64,000 nucleotides of DNA from Streptomyces sp. NBC_00178 (lineage in GTDB: Bacteria; Actinomycetota; Actinomycetes; Streptomycetales; Streptomycetaceae). Position 1 is the first letter of the stretch. The number at the start of each line of letters is the position of its first letter. The translations under genes were made by a program, and so were the position numbers. Under the pieces are notes generated by a model. The model was not told the origin of the DNA. It searched no databases and was given only the letters and a program-made list of their open reading frames with translations. Below, piece after piece: positions 8,615 through 16,657 of this stretch. The DNA is taken from assembly GCF_036206005.1 (NCBI RefSeq), contig NZ_CP108143.1, positions 2,790,001 to 2,854,000 on the forward strand. The letters run 5' to 3'.

Positions 8615-10846
8615 TTGTCAACTCGCGAAAACGTCGAATTGCAGAAGGAGCAGGAATTCGTCGACCGGCTCTACGACCGTGTCGACGCCCTCCGCGGCGA
8701 CACCGCGCAGGGCGTCGAGGACGCGCTGACCCCGGTCGGGAACGGCCTCCAGGCCCGCCTGGAGCGGGACGTGATCGTCTCCGAGCGCTCGGGCCTTCTC
8801 GCCGCCCTCGACGCGGTGGATGGTTCCCTGTGCTTCGGGCGCATCGATCTTCTCGGCGGGGCCGCGCACCATATCGGCCGTATCGGAATTCGCGAGGACG
8901 ACACCGAGCACACGCCCCTCCTGATCGACTGGCGCGCACCCGTCGCCCGGCCTTTCTATCTCGCCACCGGACACACGCCGATGGGGCTGCGCCGACGCCG
9001 GCACATCACCAGCGAGGGCCGCACGGTGACCGAGCTGCACGACGAGATCCTCGACCTGGGGGACGACGAGCGCAGCGGTTTCGAGGACCCGACCGGTGAC
9101 GCCGTGCTGCTCGCCGCGCTGAGCTCCGCCCGTACGGGCCGCATGGGCGACATCGTGCGGACCATCCAGGCCGAGCAGGACCGCATCATCCGCGCCCCGC
9201 ACCGCGGTGTCCTCGTCGTCGAGGGCGGCCCCGGTACGGGCAAGACGGCGGTCGCCCTGCACCGTGCCGCCTTCCTGCTCTACGAGCACCGCGAGCTCCT
9301 CGCCAAGCGGGCGGTGCTGGTGGTGGGCCCGAACCCGGCGTTCCTCCGATACATCGGTGAGGTGCTGCCCGCGCTCGGTGAGACCGGTGTCATGCTCGCC
9401 ACGCAGGCCGAGCTCTTCCCGGGCGTGCACGCCCGGGGCACGGACACCCCGCGTGCGGCGGCCGTCAAGGGCGGGGCGGGGATGGCGGAGGCGCTCGCCC
9501 TGGCCGTGCGCGACCGGCAGACGCTGCCCGAGCCCGGCGCCCCGATCGTCGTCCCGCACGACGACGGTGACCTCGTCCTGGACTGGGAGATCGCCTACGA
9601 GGCCCGGCAGGCCGCCCGCGACACCCTGCTGCCGCACAACCTCGCCCGCCCCTACTTCGCGTTCCAGATCATCGACGCCCTCACCGCTCAGCTCACCGAG
9701 CGCATCGGGGCGGACCCGTACGGCGGGCCCAACTTCCTCGGGGCGGACGACATCGCCCAGCTCGGCAAGGCGGTCGCCGCGAGCGAGCAGGTGCACGCCG
9801 CCGTCGCCGATCTGTGGCCGATGCTCACGCCCGAGGAGTTCCTCGCCGACTACCTCGACGAGCCCGTGTACGTACCGGAGGGGGAGGCCGAGGCCATCCG
9901 GCGCTCCCCCGGCGGCGAGTGGACGCCGGCCGACGTGCCACTCCTCGACGAGGCCGCCCAACTGCTCGGCTCCGACGACAGCGCCGCGCGCGCCGCGGCG
10001 GAGGCGGAACGCCAGGAGCGGGTGGCCTATGCGCAGGGTGTGCTGGAGCTGTCCCGGGGTTCGGAGACGTACGAGTTCGAGGACGAGGAGTCCGAGCGCC
10101 TGGCCGCCCACGACATCATCGACGCCGAGCGGATGGCCGAGCGGCAGGAGGAGGCCGATCACCGCAGTGCCGCCGAACGCGCCGCCGCCGACCGGACCTG
10201 GGCCTTCGGTCACATCATCGTGGACGAGGCGCAGGAGCTGTCGCCGATGGCGTGGCGGCTGCTGATGCGCCGTTCGCCCACGCGTTCGCTGACGCTGGTC
10301 GGCGACCCCGCGCAGACGTCGGAGGAGGCGGGCGTGGGGTCCTGGGAGAAGATCCTGGAACCGTATGTCGGCGACCGCTTCGAGCATGTGCGGCTGCGGG
10401 TCAACTACCGTACGCCCGCCGAGATCATGGACCTGGCGGCCAGGGTCGTGCGGGCCGAGGACCCCTCGTTCGAACCGCCGGGGTCGGTGCGTTCGACGGG
10501 CGAGAAGCCGTGGACGCGTGAGTCCGGCCCCGATCTGGCGGGTGCGGTGGCGCGTGCCGTCGCCGAGCTGACGCCGGAGGAGGGGCGGCTCGCGGTGATC
10601 GCGCCGCGTGCGCTGCACGAGGAGATCGCGGCTCCGCTCGACGGGGTCACCGCCGGGGCGGAACCCGACCTCACCCACCCCGTGGTGCTGCTCGGCCCCC
10701 GTGAGGCGAAGGGCCTGGAGTTCGACCACGTGCTGGTGGTCGAGCCCGCGCGGTTCGGGACGAGCGATCTGTACGTGGCGCTGACCCGTGCGACACAGCG
10801 CCTCGGCATCGTCCACCGGGAGGGGCTGCCCGACGCGCTGCGCTGA
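8615..10846 (+). CDS. helR: HelR/HelD-like RNA polymerase-binding UvrD-type ATPase
   Basis: This 743-residue superfamily 1 helicase-like protein has Walker A GGPGTGKTAVALHR (near residue 200), DEAQE Walker B (VDEAQELSPMAWR), VGDPAQT, VNYRTP, and a terminal EAKGLEFDHVLVV...YVALTRATQRL. The long coiled N-terminal arm (LQKEQEFVDRLYDRVDALR) and the insertion between motifs are typical of HelD/HelR proteins. Those enter RNA polymerase channels, remove stalled enzyme or rifamycin, and recycle polymerase with ATP. Size and the N-terminal region fit HelR well; HelD is the alternative. The TTG at 8615 follows an AGGGAG ribosome site; the frame is open further upstream but runs through the promoter palindrome. 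Confidence 0.85.
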   Translation: MSTRENVELQKEQEFVDRLYDRVDALRGDTAQGVEDALTPVGNGLQARLERDVIVSERSGLLAALDAVDGSLCFGRIDLLGGAAHHIGRIGIREDDTEHTPLLIDWRAPVARPFYLATGHTPMGLRRRRHITSEGRTVTELHDEILDLGDDERSGFEDPTGDAVLLAALSSARTGRMGDIVRTIQAEQDRIIRAPHRGVLVVEGGPGTGKTAVALHRAAFLLYEHRELLAKRAVLVVGPNPAFLRYIGEVLPALGETGVMLATQAELFPGVHARGTDTPRAAAVKGGAGMAEALALAVRDRQTLPEPGAPIVVPHDDGDLVLDWEIAYEARQAARDTLLPHNLARPYFAFQIIDALTAQLTERIGADPYGGPNFLGADDIAQLGKAVAASEQVHAAVADLWPMLTPEEFLADYLDEPVYVPEGEAEAIRRSPGGEWTPADVPLLDEAAQLLGSDDSAARAAAEAERQERVAYAQGVLELSRGSETYEFEDEESERLAAHDIIDAERMAERQEEADHRSAAERAAADRTWAFGHIIVDEAQELSPMAWRLLMRRSPTRSLTLVGDPAQTSEEAGVGSWEKILEPYVGDRFEHVRLRVNYRTPAEIMDLAARVVRAEDPSFEPPGSVRSTGEKPWTRESGPDLAGAVARAVAELTPEEGRLAVIAPRALHEEIAAPLDGVTAGAEPDLTHPVVLLGPREAKGLEFDHVLVVEPARFGTSDLYVALTRATQRLGIVHREGLPDALR

Positions 10847-10892
10847 CCGGCGTCGGCCACGCGGCGGCCTCGCCGCCCCGGCCCAGCGCCCC

Positions 10893-10948
10893 CGACGCCC
10901 GAGTCCCGAATCCCACGTCCCGACGCCCGAGTCCCGAATCCCACGTCC
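10893..10948. repeat. 28-bp perfect tandem duplication
   Basis: Two identical 28-base units sit head to tail (10893-10920, 10921-10948). Each contains GAGTCCCGAATCCCACG. They lie 46 bases after the stop of the helR-like gene and are probably slippage-prone spacer sequence. Confidence 0.9.
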
Positions 10949-11002
10949 CGAGGGCACGGGCGCCCGGTTCACACGTTCGAGGGACCCGGAGCTCCTGGTC
11001 CG

Positions 11003-11022
11003 CCCGAAGCCCGAGCTTCGGG
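11003..11022 (+). terminator. hairpin after the helR-like gene
   Basis: A 7-bp stem CCCGAAG/CTTCGGG with loop CCCGAG, in the gap between two rightward genes. No T run follows, as is usual in Streptomyces. Confidence 0.4.
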
Positions 11023-11263
11023 ACCCGGGCGCCGGGATGCGGGATCCGGGATTCGAGCGCCTTCTTTACCCGGTAGGGAAAAGCAGGTTCAGGAAACCCT
11101 CCCGCCCTACCTGACCCGTCACGGCCAGCAAGTATGACTAATCGTGAGCAACTTGCGGCGGAGCGTGGCGACTGCCTACGGTGCGAGAACCAGACGACCC
11201 CGACGCGGTGTTAGTAGCACCAGGCCGGGGTCTCACCGCAAGATCGATCACGAAGGCGATCCC

Positions 11264-12439
11264 GTGGTTACCCAGCACAGTAGCTCCGCCCTGCGCGCCC
11301 CCGCATCCTCCAAGCCCTACCCGATGGCCAAGCCCGGCTACGGCAAGCGCGCGGCGCCCGGACAACCTCCCTGCCGCACGGCCGACTTCGCGCTGCTGCC
11401 CGAGCGTGAGCGCTACGTCGCCGGTTTCATCGACCGGCTCCCCGACGGCGCCGCGATGGACGTCAAGAGCCTCGCCAAGCAGCTGCCGCTGTACGGCCAG
11501 CAGGCCGTGGGCTCCGCCCTGAGGATCGTGGCCTACGCGGGACACCTGCGCCGCGTGAGGTGCCTGGTGCGGGTGATGGGCCAGTTCCGCTGGGTCTTCC
11601 GGACGTTCTGGTCGCGCACCGCGCGGGACGACGCGTGGTGGGCCGCAGCAGTCAGGGACCTTCCGGGCGTCATCAGGACCATCATCATCGGCGCCCGGGA
11701 CACCCGCGGAGGCGTCATCGACGCGCCGTACGCCGGGGCCGTCGAGGCCGTCGAGGGACGTGTCACCGAGGAACGTGTCACCGACAGCCGTGTCGCCGGA
11801 GCGCCCGGCGGGAGTGCCGTGGAGCCGTCCGACCGCAGCGCCGTGGAGCCCGCCGACGCACTCGCGCCCGCCGGGGCCCCGGCCCCGGCTCCCGCACCCG
11901 CACCCGCACGAGCCGAGGCCCTCGAACCCGCACCGGCCGCGCAGGCCCCGGAACCTCCGTCCGCCGACTCCCCCGTCGGGCATTCCCAGGCCTACCTCGC
12001 GCTGGCGAGACTCGGCCGCATCGACTCCCGGCTGACGCTGTCCGCCGCCGACTGCGCCGTCCTCGAAGGCCGGGCAGCCGAATGGCTCGCGCGCGGTGTG
12101 AACACCGACTACCTCACGCAGGCCCTCACCGCCGGGCTCCCGCCCCAGGTGGGTTCCCCCGTGGGGTTCGTACGGCGCCGCCTCGCCGACAAGATCCCGC
12201 CGCACGTGTCGGCCGACCCGGCTCCGCCCCCACCCGGCGCTCCCGTGCACCGGGCCTTGCGCGAATGCGTCAAATGCGCCGCGCCCGGCCGCCCGGAAGC
12301 TCTCCCCGACGGCCTCTGCCGCCCCTGCCGTGTCGCCGCCCAGCCGGGAACAGCACCCGAGCCACCGGCCGGCCTGCCGAGCGAGCGGGACGTGCGCGCC
12401 TTCGCCGCCGAACTTCGCGTCCTGCTCAAGTCACCCTGA
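11264..12439 (+). CDS. winged-helix protein with C-terminal zinc ribbon
   Basis: A 391-residue protein of a Streptomyces family often labelled MarR-like. Residues about 50-135 form a winged-helix-like region (LLPERERYVAGFIDRLPDGAAMDVKSLAKQLPLYGQQAVGSALRIVAYAGHLRRV), followed by FWSRTARDDAWW. The middle is a long Pro/Ala/Glu linker. The C-terminus has a possible four-cysteine ribbon (CVKCAAPG...GLCRPC). It probably binds DNA; no target is evident. GTG 11264 follows GAAGG at a good distance; the in-frame start at 11144 adds a basic, unsupported lead. Confidence 0.7.
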   Translation: MVTQHSSSALRAPASSKPYPMAKPGYGKRAAPGQPPCRTADFALLPERERYVAGFIDRLPDGAAMDVKSLAKQLPLYGQQAVGSALRIVAYAGHLRRVRCLVRVMGQFRWVFRTFWSRTARDDAWWAAAVRDLPGVIRTIIIGARDTRGGVIDAPYAGAVEAVEGRVTEERVTDSRVAGAPGGSAVEPSDRSAVEPADALAPAGAPAPAPAPAPARAEALEPAPAAQAPEPPSADSPVGHSQAYLALARLGRIDSRLTLSAADCAVLEGRAAEWLARGVNTDYLTQALTAGLPPQVGSPVGFVRRRLADKIPPHVSADPAPPPPGAPVHRALRECVKCAAPGRPEALPDGLCRPCRVAAQPGTAPEPPAGLPSERDVRAFAAELRVLLKSP

Positions 12440-12475
12440 GGACACGGGCCTTCCGTTCCCGCCCATACCGGGACT

Positions 12476-12859
12476 TCACGGGTTCGTCAGCCGCCCGAGC
12501 GCGCCGACGAACGACACGATGCCCAGGACCCACAGCGTGAGCGTCCCGGCCAACATGCCCCTGACCGTGGGCAGAGGCGCCGGACGGTCCCGCAGTACGG
12601 CGGTGATCCAGCCGCAGAGGGCTCCCCCCACCGGCAGACCGACGATCAGCAGCGCATACCGCTGAAGCGACTCCTTGGCCCGGTGGTTGACCTCCCAGTC
12701 GGTGCTCAGGTGCTCCCGCGCGTCCGCCGCGCTCATCCACAGGGAGAACAGCGGGGGCAGCAACAGGACCGCGATGACGACGAGGTCGACGACGACCTTG
12801 CGCCGGGTGCCGCGGTCCTGGTCTCGTTCCTGGTCCTGGTCCGTGCGAGCGTCCGCCAC
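12476..12859 (-). CDS. small integral membrane protein
   Basis: A 127-residue protein of unknown function. A charged N-terminus (many D, Q, R, E, residues 1-20) is followed by three hydrophobic segments: KVVVDLVVIAVLLLPPLFSLW (about 21-41), YALLIVGLPVGGALCGWITAVL (68-89) and MLAGTLTLWVLGIVSFVGAL (102-121). GTG 12859 is chosen because the charged stretch begins there, but its ribosome site is weak and the frame is open upstream to 13309. It converges with the winged-helix gene. Confidence 0.55.
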   Translation of the reverse strand: MADARTDQDQERDQDRGTRRKVVVDLVVIAVLLLPPLFSLWMSAADAREHLSTDWEVNHRAKESLQRYALLIVGLPVGGALCGWITAVLRDRPAPLPTVRGMLAGTLTLWVLGIVSFVGALGRLTNP

Positions 12860-12943
12860 CGGGACAGGATGCAGGACGTGGAAGCGAGCAGCCACCCGTT
12901 TGCCCACTCCCGCACACGCCGCCGCGAGCCGGGCCACCCCGGC

Positions 12944-12989
12944 ACCCGACCGCATCGGACACAGGATGCCGGGTCCGGCAGGGTGGGCC
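12944..12989. repeat. 46-bp dispersed repeat, copy A
   Basis: It matches 15560-15605 at about 41 of 46 bases, including the core CACAGGATG. Copy A lies in the 295-base gap between the membrane protein and the NUDIX gene; copy B sits just upstream of the AraC regulator. The remainder of this gap shows nothing else recognisable. Confidence 0.75.
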
Positions 12990-13154
12990 ACCCCTCCGGC
13001 CGGGCTGCCGGGCGAGCGGGTGAGCGCGCCTTCGCCGCAGGGGGCCGCGTGCTGCTCACGTCGCCCTGAGTGAGTGTCTGGAAACTGAAACTTGGTAATC
13101 AACAGGCTCGGGGGCGGGCGGCATGCCTGAGCGCAGGGTCGATATTGTGACTCG

Positions 13155-13646
13155 ATGGCAACACCAGATTTCATCCTTGCGCTGCGCAAGAAAATTGGAA
13201 GCGATCCGCTGTGGCTCTCAGGCGTCACCGCGGTCGTCGTCAGGGATGACCAGGTCCTTTTGGCGAAGCGCGCAGATAACGGCAAGTGGACGGCAGTGAC
13301 TGGGATCATCGATCCGGGGGAGCAACCGGCGGACGCCGCAGCCCGGGAGGTGCTTGAGGAGACCGGTATCGTGGCAGTTCCGGAGCGGCTGGCGATGGTT
13401 CACGTCACGGACCCTGTCGTCTATGACAACGGGGACCAGACGCAGTATCTCGACCTGGTGTTCCGCTTTGCTTGGCAGTCCGGCGTTCCGAGTCCCGACG
13501 ACGGCGAGAACACGGCTGCCGAGTGGTTCGCGCTGGACGACCTGCCTCCGATGTCAGACGACATGTGCAAGCGAATCGCAGCTGCCGTGTCCAACGAGCA
13601 GGCAGCCCAGTACGTCTTCTCTCCGCCGTCGCCCGGCGGCGCCTGA
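13155..13646 (+). CDS. NUDIX hydrolase
   Basis: A 163-residue NUDIX protein. The NUDIX box is intact: G-IIDPG-E-QPADAAA-REVLEETGI, supplying the metal-binding REVLEE glutamates. It would hydrolyse a nucleoside diphosphate linked to another moiety, in the cytosol; the substrate cannot be read from sequence. The N-terminal residues FILALRKKIGSDPLWLSGVTAVVV match the common actinobacterial NUDIX start. Base composition is slightly lower in G+C than its neighbours, and plasmid-type remnants lie just downstream. Confidence 0.92.
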   Translation: MATPDFILALRKKIGSDPLWLSGVTAVVVRDDQVLLAKRADNGKWTAVTGIIDPGEQPADAAAREVLEETGIVAVPERLAMVHVTDPVVYDNGDQTQYLDLVFRFAWQSGVPSPDDGENTAAEWFALDDLPPMSDDMCKRIAAAVSNEQAAQYVFSPPSPGGA

Positions 13647-13689
13647 GAACCCGGCTCCACCGCGCCGGGTGTGAAGCTTGGATCAGTCC

Positions 13690-13893
13690 TTCCTGGACCA
13701 GTCCCTCCTCCACCGTGAACAGATCGTCGCTCCCCCTGGTCACCGACCCTCCCGGCGGCCGCATCGGCTCAATGATCAAAGCCTTGTCACCCAGCGCGAA
13801 CTGGGCCTTTGTGACCTGAGCGATCAGCTCGCGTGCTTGTGCGACGAGCTCTTCGTAACGCGTCCGTGAAACGTTCCCGACCCGATCCAACAT
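13690..13893 (-). pseudogene. truncated DUF6192-like gene
   Basis: The ATG at 13893, with GAGGGTGG upstream, opens a frame reading MLDRVGNVSRTRYEELV, then LIAQVTKAQFALGDKALIIEPMRP and DLFTVEEGL. This matches the first 65 or so residues of DUF6192 proteins, usually carried by actinomycete plasmids and integrative elements at around 250 residues. After about 13690 the frame reads unrelated basic sequence and overlaps the NUDIX gene on the other strand. The most likely reading is a gene that lost its 3' part. Recognition is from memory of the family pattern. Confidence 0.6.
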
Positions 13894-14096
13894 GACGTCA
13901 CCACCCTCGTGCCCCTGGTCCGGACCGACCACCGGCGGTGGTCGGATCAACCGTTCATCAGCCCAGGACGCGACCGGAATGGGGCCGTGCGACTTGCTCA
14001 TGACAGGCGCGAACAAGGAGCGTGCGGGGCGCGTCGGCAGCCCGTCGCGCCCCTCTGAGAAAGCCCTGGGATGTGCGTTTCACCTGCGGCGTTCGA

Positions 14097-14252
14097 CTAT
14101 GACGTCACCGTCACGGAGTTCGGTGACGCCTTCGCCCGCCAGGCTCGCGTCCGACACCGCGACGAACAGAACACCGCTGTCGCCGACTTCGTCATCGGCA
14201 GCGGCACCCCGCACTCCGAGCAGTACCGCCGCACCACCCCAACCGAACCCAT
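14097..14252 (-). CDS. small treble-clef-type zinc-finger protein, possibly a remnant
   Basis: A frame of about 51 residues (from ATG 14252; 69 from 14306) contains CSECGVPLPMTKSATAVFCSSRCRTRAWRAK, a CxxC-x(15)-CxxxC metal site seen in small actinomycete proteins and in plasmid or phage genes. No other domain fits. It lies between the truncated DUF6192 gene and the secreted protein gene, so it may be another leftover of the same lost element. Confidence 0.5.
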   Translation of the reverse strand: MGSVGVVRRYCSECGVPLPMTKSATAVFCSSRCRTRAWRAKASPNSVTVTS

Positions 14253-14375
14253 ACAGGCCAGCTTCACGACCCCCTGGCCATACGACCAGAGATCTCGGAC
14301 AGACACTGAGCGAAGACGTTTTCAGCGGGCTCCTGGATAACCGGAAGCCACCGAAGCCCTGGAGCAACTGATGCG

Positions 14376-14403
14376 GCGGCCGGTCCAGGGCTCAACCGGC
14401 CGC
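14376..14403 (-). terminator. hairpin after the secreted protein gene
   Basis: GCGGCCGGT (14376-14384) pairs with ACCGGCCGC (14395-14403) over a 10-base loop, directly past the stop codon at 14405. Confidence 0.6.
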
Positions 14404-14404
14404 T

Positions 14405-15223
14405 TCAGTCGGCTTGATGCGTCCTGACGCCCCTGGCCTCGAAGTCGAAGATGTTCTGATTGACGCGGAGACCGTCGACCGCGCCGATCCACATGTGGTC
14501 ACGGCCCTTGCCCACCGCAGCCGTGAGGATCGTCGCTCCGGGGCCGCCGTCGTTGAGCGCTGCCTGCAACTGCTGGAGGGAGCACCTGGCAGCCTGGTTG
14601 CAGGCGGGGGCCTCGTTGCCCGTGAGGTACCAGTAGCCGGACGAGGTGGCGTCGATGAAGTCGCTCCATCGGTTCGTCACAGGCGAGGCGTCGGGCACCC
14701 ACACCATCGTGGAGTAGTCGTCGGCCGGAAGCGCGGCCAGGTTCGGATCGATCTCGAACCTGATGTTCGGCATGTTCCCCGCGCCCCCGTAAGACACGTT
14801 CTCCCCCGTCTGGAAGACGTGGAACCCGACCTGCCGCAGGCCCCGCACGGGGTCCCCGAAGAAGTCGACCTCGTTGCCGAAGTCGACCTTCTCGCTGGGA
14901 GGGTTGAGCGAGGTGGAGTTGTCCGCCACCGCGATGCCGAGACTGCCTCGCCCGTAGGGCGGTGCGGCCGAAGGATCCGCGACGTCGAACGAGCCGAACG
15001 GGCCGTTCCGCAGCTCGGCGACGGGAGAGCCGATGGTGTTACGGGCGATCACGCCCCAGTGGTCCGAGTGGCGCGCCTGGTTCCCGTCGTTCCCCTCGCG
15101 GCCGTCGTCCCCGTCCGCGACGGCGGACCCCGGTACGGCGATCGCCGATGAGACCATCACAGCCAGGGCGGCGACCACCAGGGCACGGCCTCGGGTCACA
15201 CCGAAGTGAGTGCTCACACTCAT
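14405..15223 (-). CDS. secreted protein of unknown function
   Basis: A 272-residue protein with a clear Sec signal peptide: basic start, hydrophobic ALVVAALAVMVSSAIAVPG, and a probable cleavage after AVA near residue 36. The mature part begins with an acidic D/G/N-rich stretch, then a beta-rich domain with WGVIARNTIGSPVAELRNGPFG, a LRQVGFHVFQTGE strand and a Cys pair (ACNQAARC, probably a disulfide). I do not recognise the family; a role in the extracellular matrix or surface is possible but unsupported. The upstream region has a perfect 16-bp palindrome. Confidence 0.75.
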   Translation of the reverse strand: MSVSTHFGVTRGRALVVAALAVMVSSAIAVPGSAVADGDDGREGNDGNQARHSDHWGVIARNTIGSPVAELRNGPFGSFDVADPSAAPPYGRGSLGIAVADNSTSLNPPSEKVDFGNEVDFFGDPVRGLRQVGFHVFQTGENVSYGGAGNMPNIRFEIDPNLAALPADDYSTMVWVPDASPVTNRWSDFIDATSSGYWYLTGNEAPACNQAARCSLQQLQAALNDGGPGATILTAAVGKGRDHMWIGAVDGLRVNQNIFDFEARGVRTHQAD

Positions 15224-15301
15224 TTCCTTTCAGGTAGGCGCGGAGCACTCTGCGGACGCAGGTGCCTCAGCGCGGCGCGCGCCCGCCGGACATGACCCAC
15301 A

Positions 15302-15317
15302 GTGAGTGCGCACTCAC
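15302..15317. promoter_or_regulatory. perfect 16-bp palindrome upstream of the secreted protein gene
   Basis: GTGAGTGCGCACTCAC is symmetric over its full length and lies 79 bases before the leftward ATG at 15223. A related GAGTG/CACTC repeat sits at the start codon itself. This form is typical of TetR-family operators. Confidence 0.6.
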
Positions 15318-15559
15318 CACATAGGGGTATGAAAGCCCATCACGCAACGGAAGATCCGACAGGCCCGTCACTCTCCGTATCAAGCGCTCCCGCCGTATCC
15401 GCCAGCAGGCGTTGCGCGGGCTCTGATGCATTGGCCGGGCCTACGTGCAGGCACCTCCGGGGTATGCGGCACCCATTGGAGGGCCATGCGGCTGAGGACG
15501 GTGCACCGCCCGGCGCCGGGGCCGCCCCAGGGTCAGCGGGCATCGGCGAAGCCGACCGG

Positions 15560-15605
15560 ACCCGACCGCTTCGGGCACAGGATGTCGGGTACGGCAGGGT
15601 CGGCC
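15560..15605. repeat. 46-bp dispersed repeat, copy B
   Basis: Partner of 12944-12989. It ends 36 bases before the AraC start and so overlaps that gene's promoter zone; it may be the regulator's own binding site. Bases 15318-15559 of this 418-base gap show no gene or further repeat. Confidence 0.7.
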
Positions 15606-15641
15606 CTTCCTAACGTGAGTGCCGAAAGGAAGGAGTCCGGG

Positions 15642-16508
15642 ATGCTGGACAGGCTGAACCAGGCCCTGGAGCACATCGAGGCGCACCTCGACGAGCCGAT
15701 CGACGTGGCAGGCCTCGCGCGCATCGCCGTCACCTCGGAGTACCACTTCCGCCGGATGTTCTCGGCGCTCGCGGGCCTCCCGCTGTCGGAGTACATCCGG
15801 CGCAGGCGGCTGACCGTGGCGGGCGCCGAGGTGCTCGACGGTGGGCGGACGCTCCTCGACATCGCGACGCGGTACGGCTACGGCTCGGGCGAGGCGTTCG
15901 CCCGGGCGTTCCGTGCGATGCACGGGGTGGGTCCGGGCGAGGCCAGGCGCACGGGTGCGGCACTGCACTCCCAGCCCCGGATGTCCTTCCGGATCGTCAT
16001 CGAAGGGAGCAGCAGCATGCGGTACAGGATCGTGGACCGGCCGGACTTCCGTGTGGTCGGCAGGAAGGCCCGGGTGCCGCTCGTCCATGAGGGGGTCAAT
16101 CCGGCGATCGCCGACTTCATCAGGAGCATCGGCCCGGACACGTCGAAACGCATCGCCGCACTGGCCGACCAGGAGCCCGCGGGGATCGTCGGGGTGAGCG
16201 ACCAACTCGACCCGAGCCGCGCGGAGGGGACCGAACTCGACTACTGGCACGGGGTGGTGACGGGCGCCGACGTCCCTGACGACATGGACGCGCTCGACGT
16301 CCCTGCGGGACTGTGGGCCGTCTTCGACAGCTCCGGCCCCTTCCCGCAGGCTCTCCAGTACCTGTGGCGGGACGTGTTCACCCAGTGGTTCCCGTCCAAC
16401 CCGTACGCGAGCAGGCCCGGCCCGGAGATCCTCAGCGTGCGGGTGGCCGAGGACGGGGCCACGGCTGACGCACAGCTGTGGATTCCCGTGGAGCGTTCGG
16501 CGCTCTGA
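15642..16508 (+). CDS. AraC-family regulator with GyrI-like effector domain
   Basis: A 288-residue two-domain regulator. Residues 1-105 hold the two AraC helix-turn-helices (MLDRLNQALEHIEAHLDEPIDVAGLARIAVTSEYHFRRMF and LLDIATRYGYGSGEAFARAFRAMHG). Residues about 125-288 form a GyrI/SOUL-like small-molecule-binding domain (YRIVDRPDFRVVGRKARVPL to QLWIPVE), as in Rob/SoxS-type drug-responsive regulators. ATG 15642 follows an excellent AAGGAAGGAG. It converges on AAC(3), 149 bases away; a link between the two is only positional. Confidence 0.93.
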   Translation: MLDRLNQALEHIEAHLDEPIDVAGLARIAVTSEYHFRRMFSALAGLPLSEYIRRRRLTVAGAEVLDGGRTLLDIATRYGYGSGEAFARAFRAMHGVGPGEARRTGAALHSQPRMSFRIVIEGSSSMRYRIVDRPDFRVVGRKARVPLVHEGVNPAIADFIRSIGPDTSKRIAALADQEPAGIVGVSDQLDPSRAEGTELDYWHGVVTGADVPDDMDALDVPAGLWAVFDSSGPFPQALQYLWRDVFTQWFPSNPYASRPGPEILSVRVAEDGATADAQLWIPVERSAL

Positions 16509-16541
16509 GAACCGGCGGTACGCCGGGCCCGCCCGGATCGC

Positions 16542-16609
16542 GACCGTCACCGCGGGGGGACCGTCACCGCAGGGGGACCGTCACCGCAGGGGGACCGTCA
16601 CCGGAGCGG
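16542..16609. repeat. four 17-bp tandem repeats
   Basis: Unit GACCGTCACCGCAGGGG: copies 2 and 3 are identical, copy 1 has one change and copy 4 diverges at its end. The array fills the gap between the convergent AraC and AAC(3) genes. Slippage or a multi-site protein target are both possible. Confidence 0.85.
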
Positions 16610-16657
16610 GAGGCGGGCATCGGGCCCGTCGAGGAGCGGGGCTCGGGCGACGTCCGT

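Larger units (their letters stand above)
10847..11263. other. gene-free spacer with tandem repeats and a hairpin
   Basis: No supported gene. It holds a perfect 28-bp tandem duplication (10893-10948), a CCCGAAG/CTTCGGG hairpin (11003-11022) that may end the helR-like transcript, and GGGAT-rich low-complexity sequence to about 11055. From about 11056 the sequence becomes ordinary 5' flank for the next gene. Confidence 0.5.

Noticed and set aside
10893..10948. Possible CRISPR array
   Set aside because: Only two units, head to tail with no spacers, and no cas genes in the window.
14071..14340. An 89-codon plus-strand gene in the remnant region
   Set aside because: No ribosome site, no domain, and it opposes the cysteine-finger frame, which has a recognisable motif.
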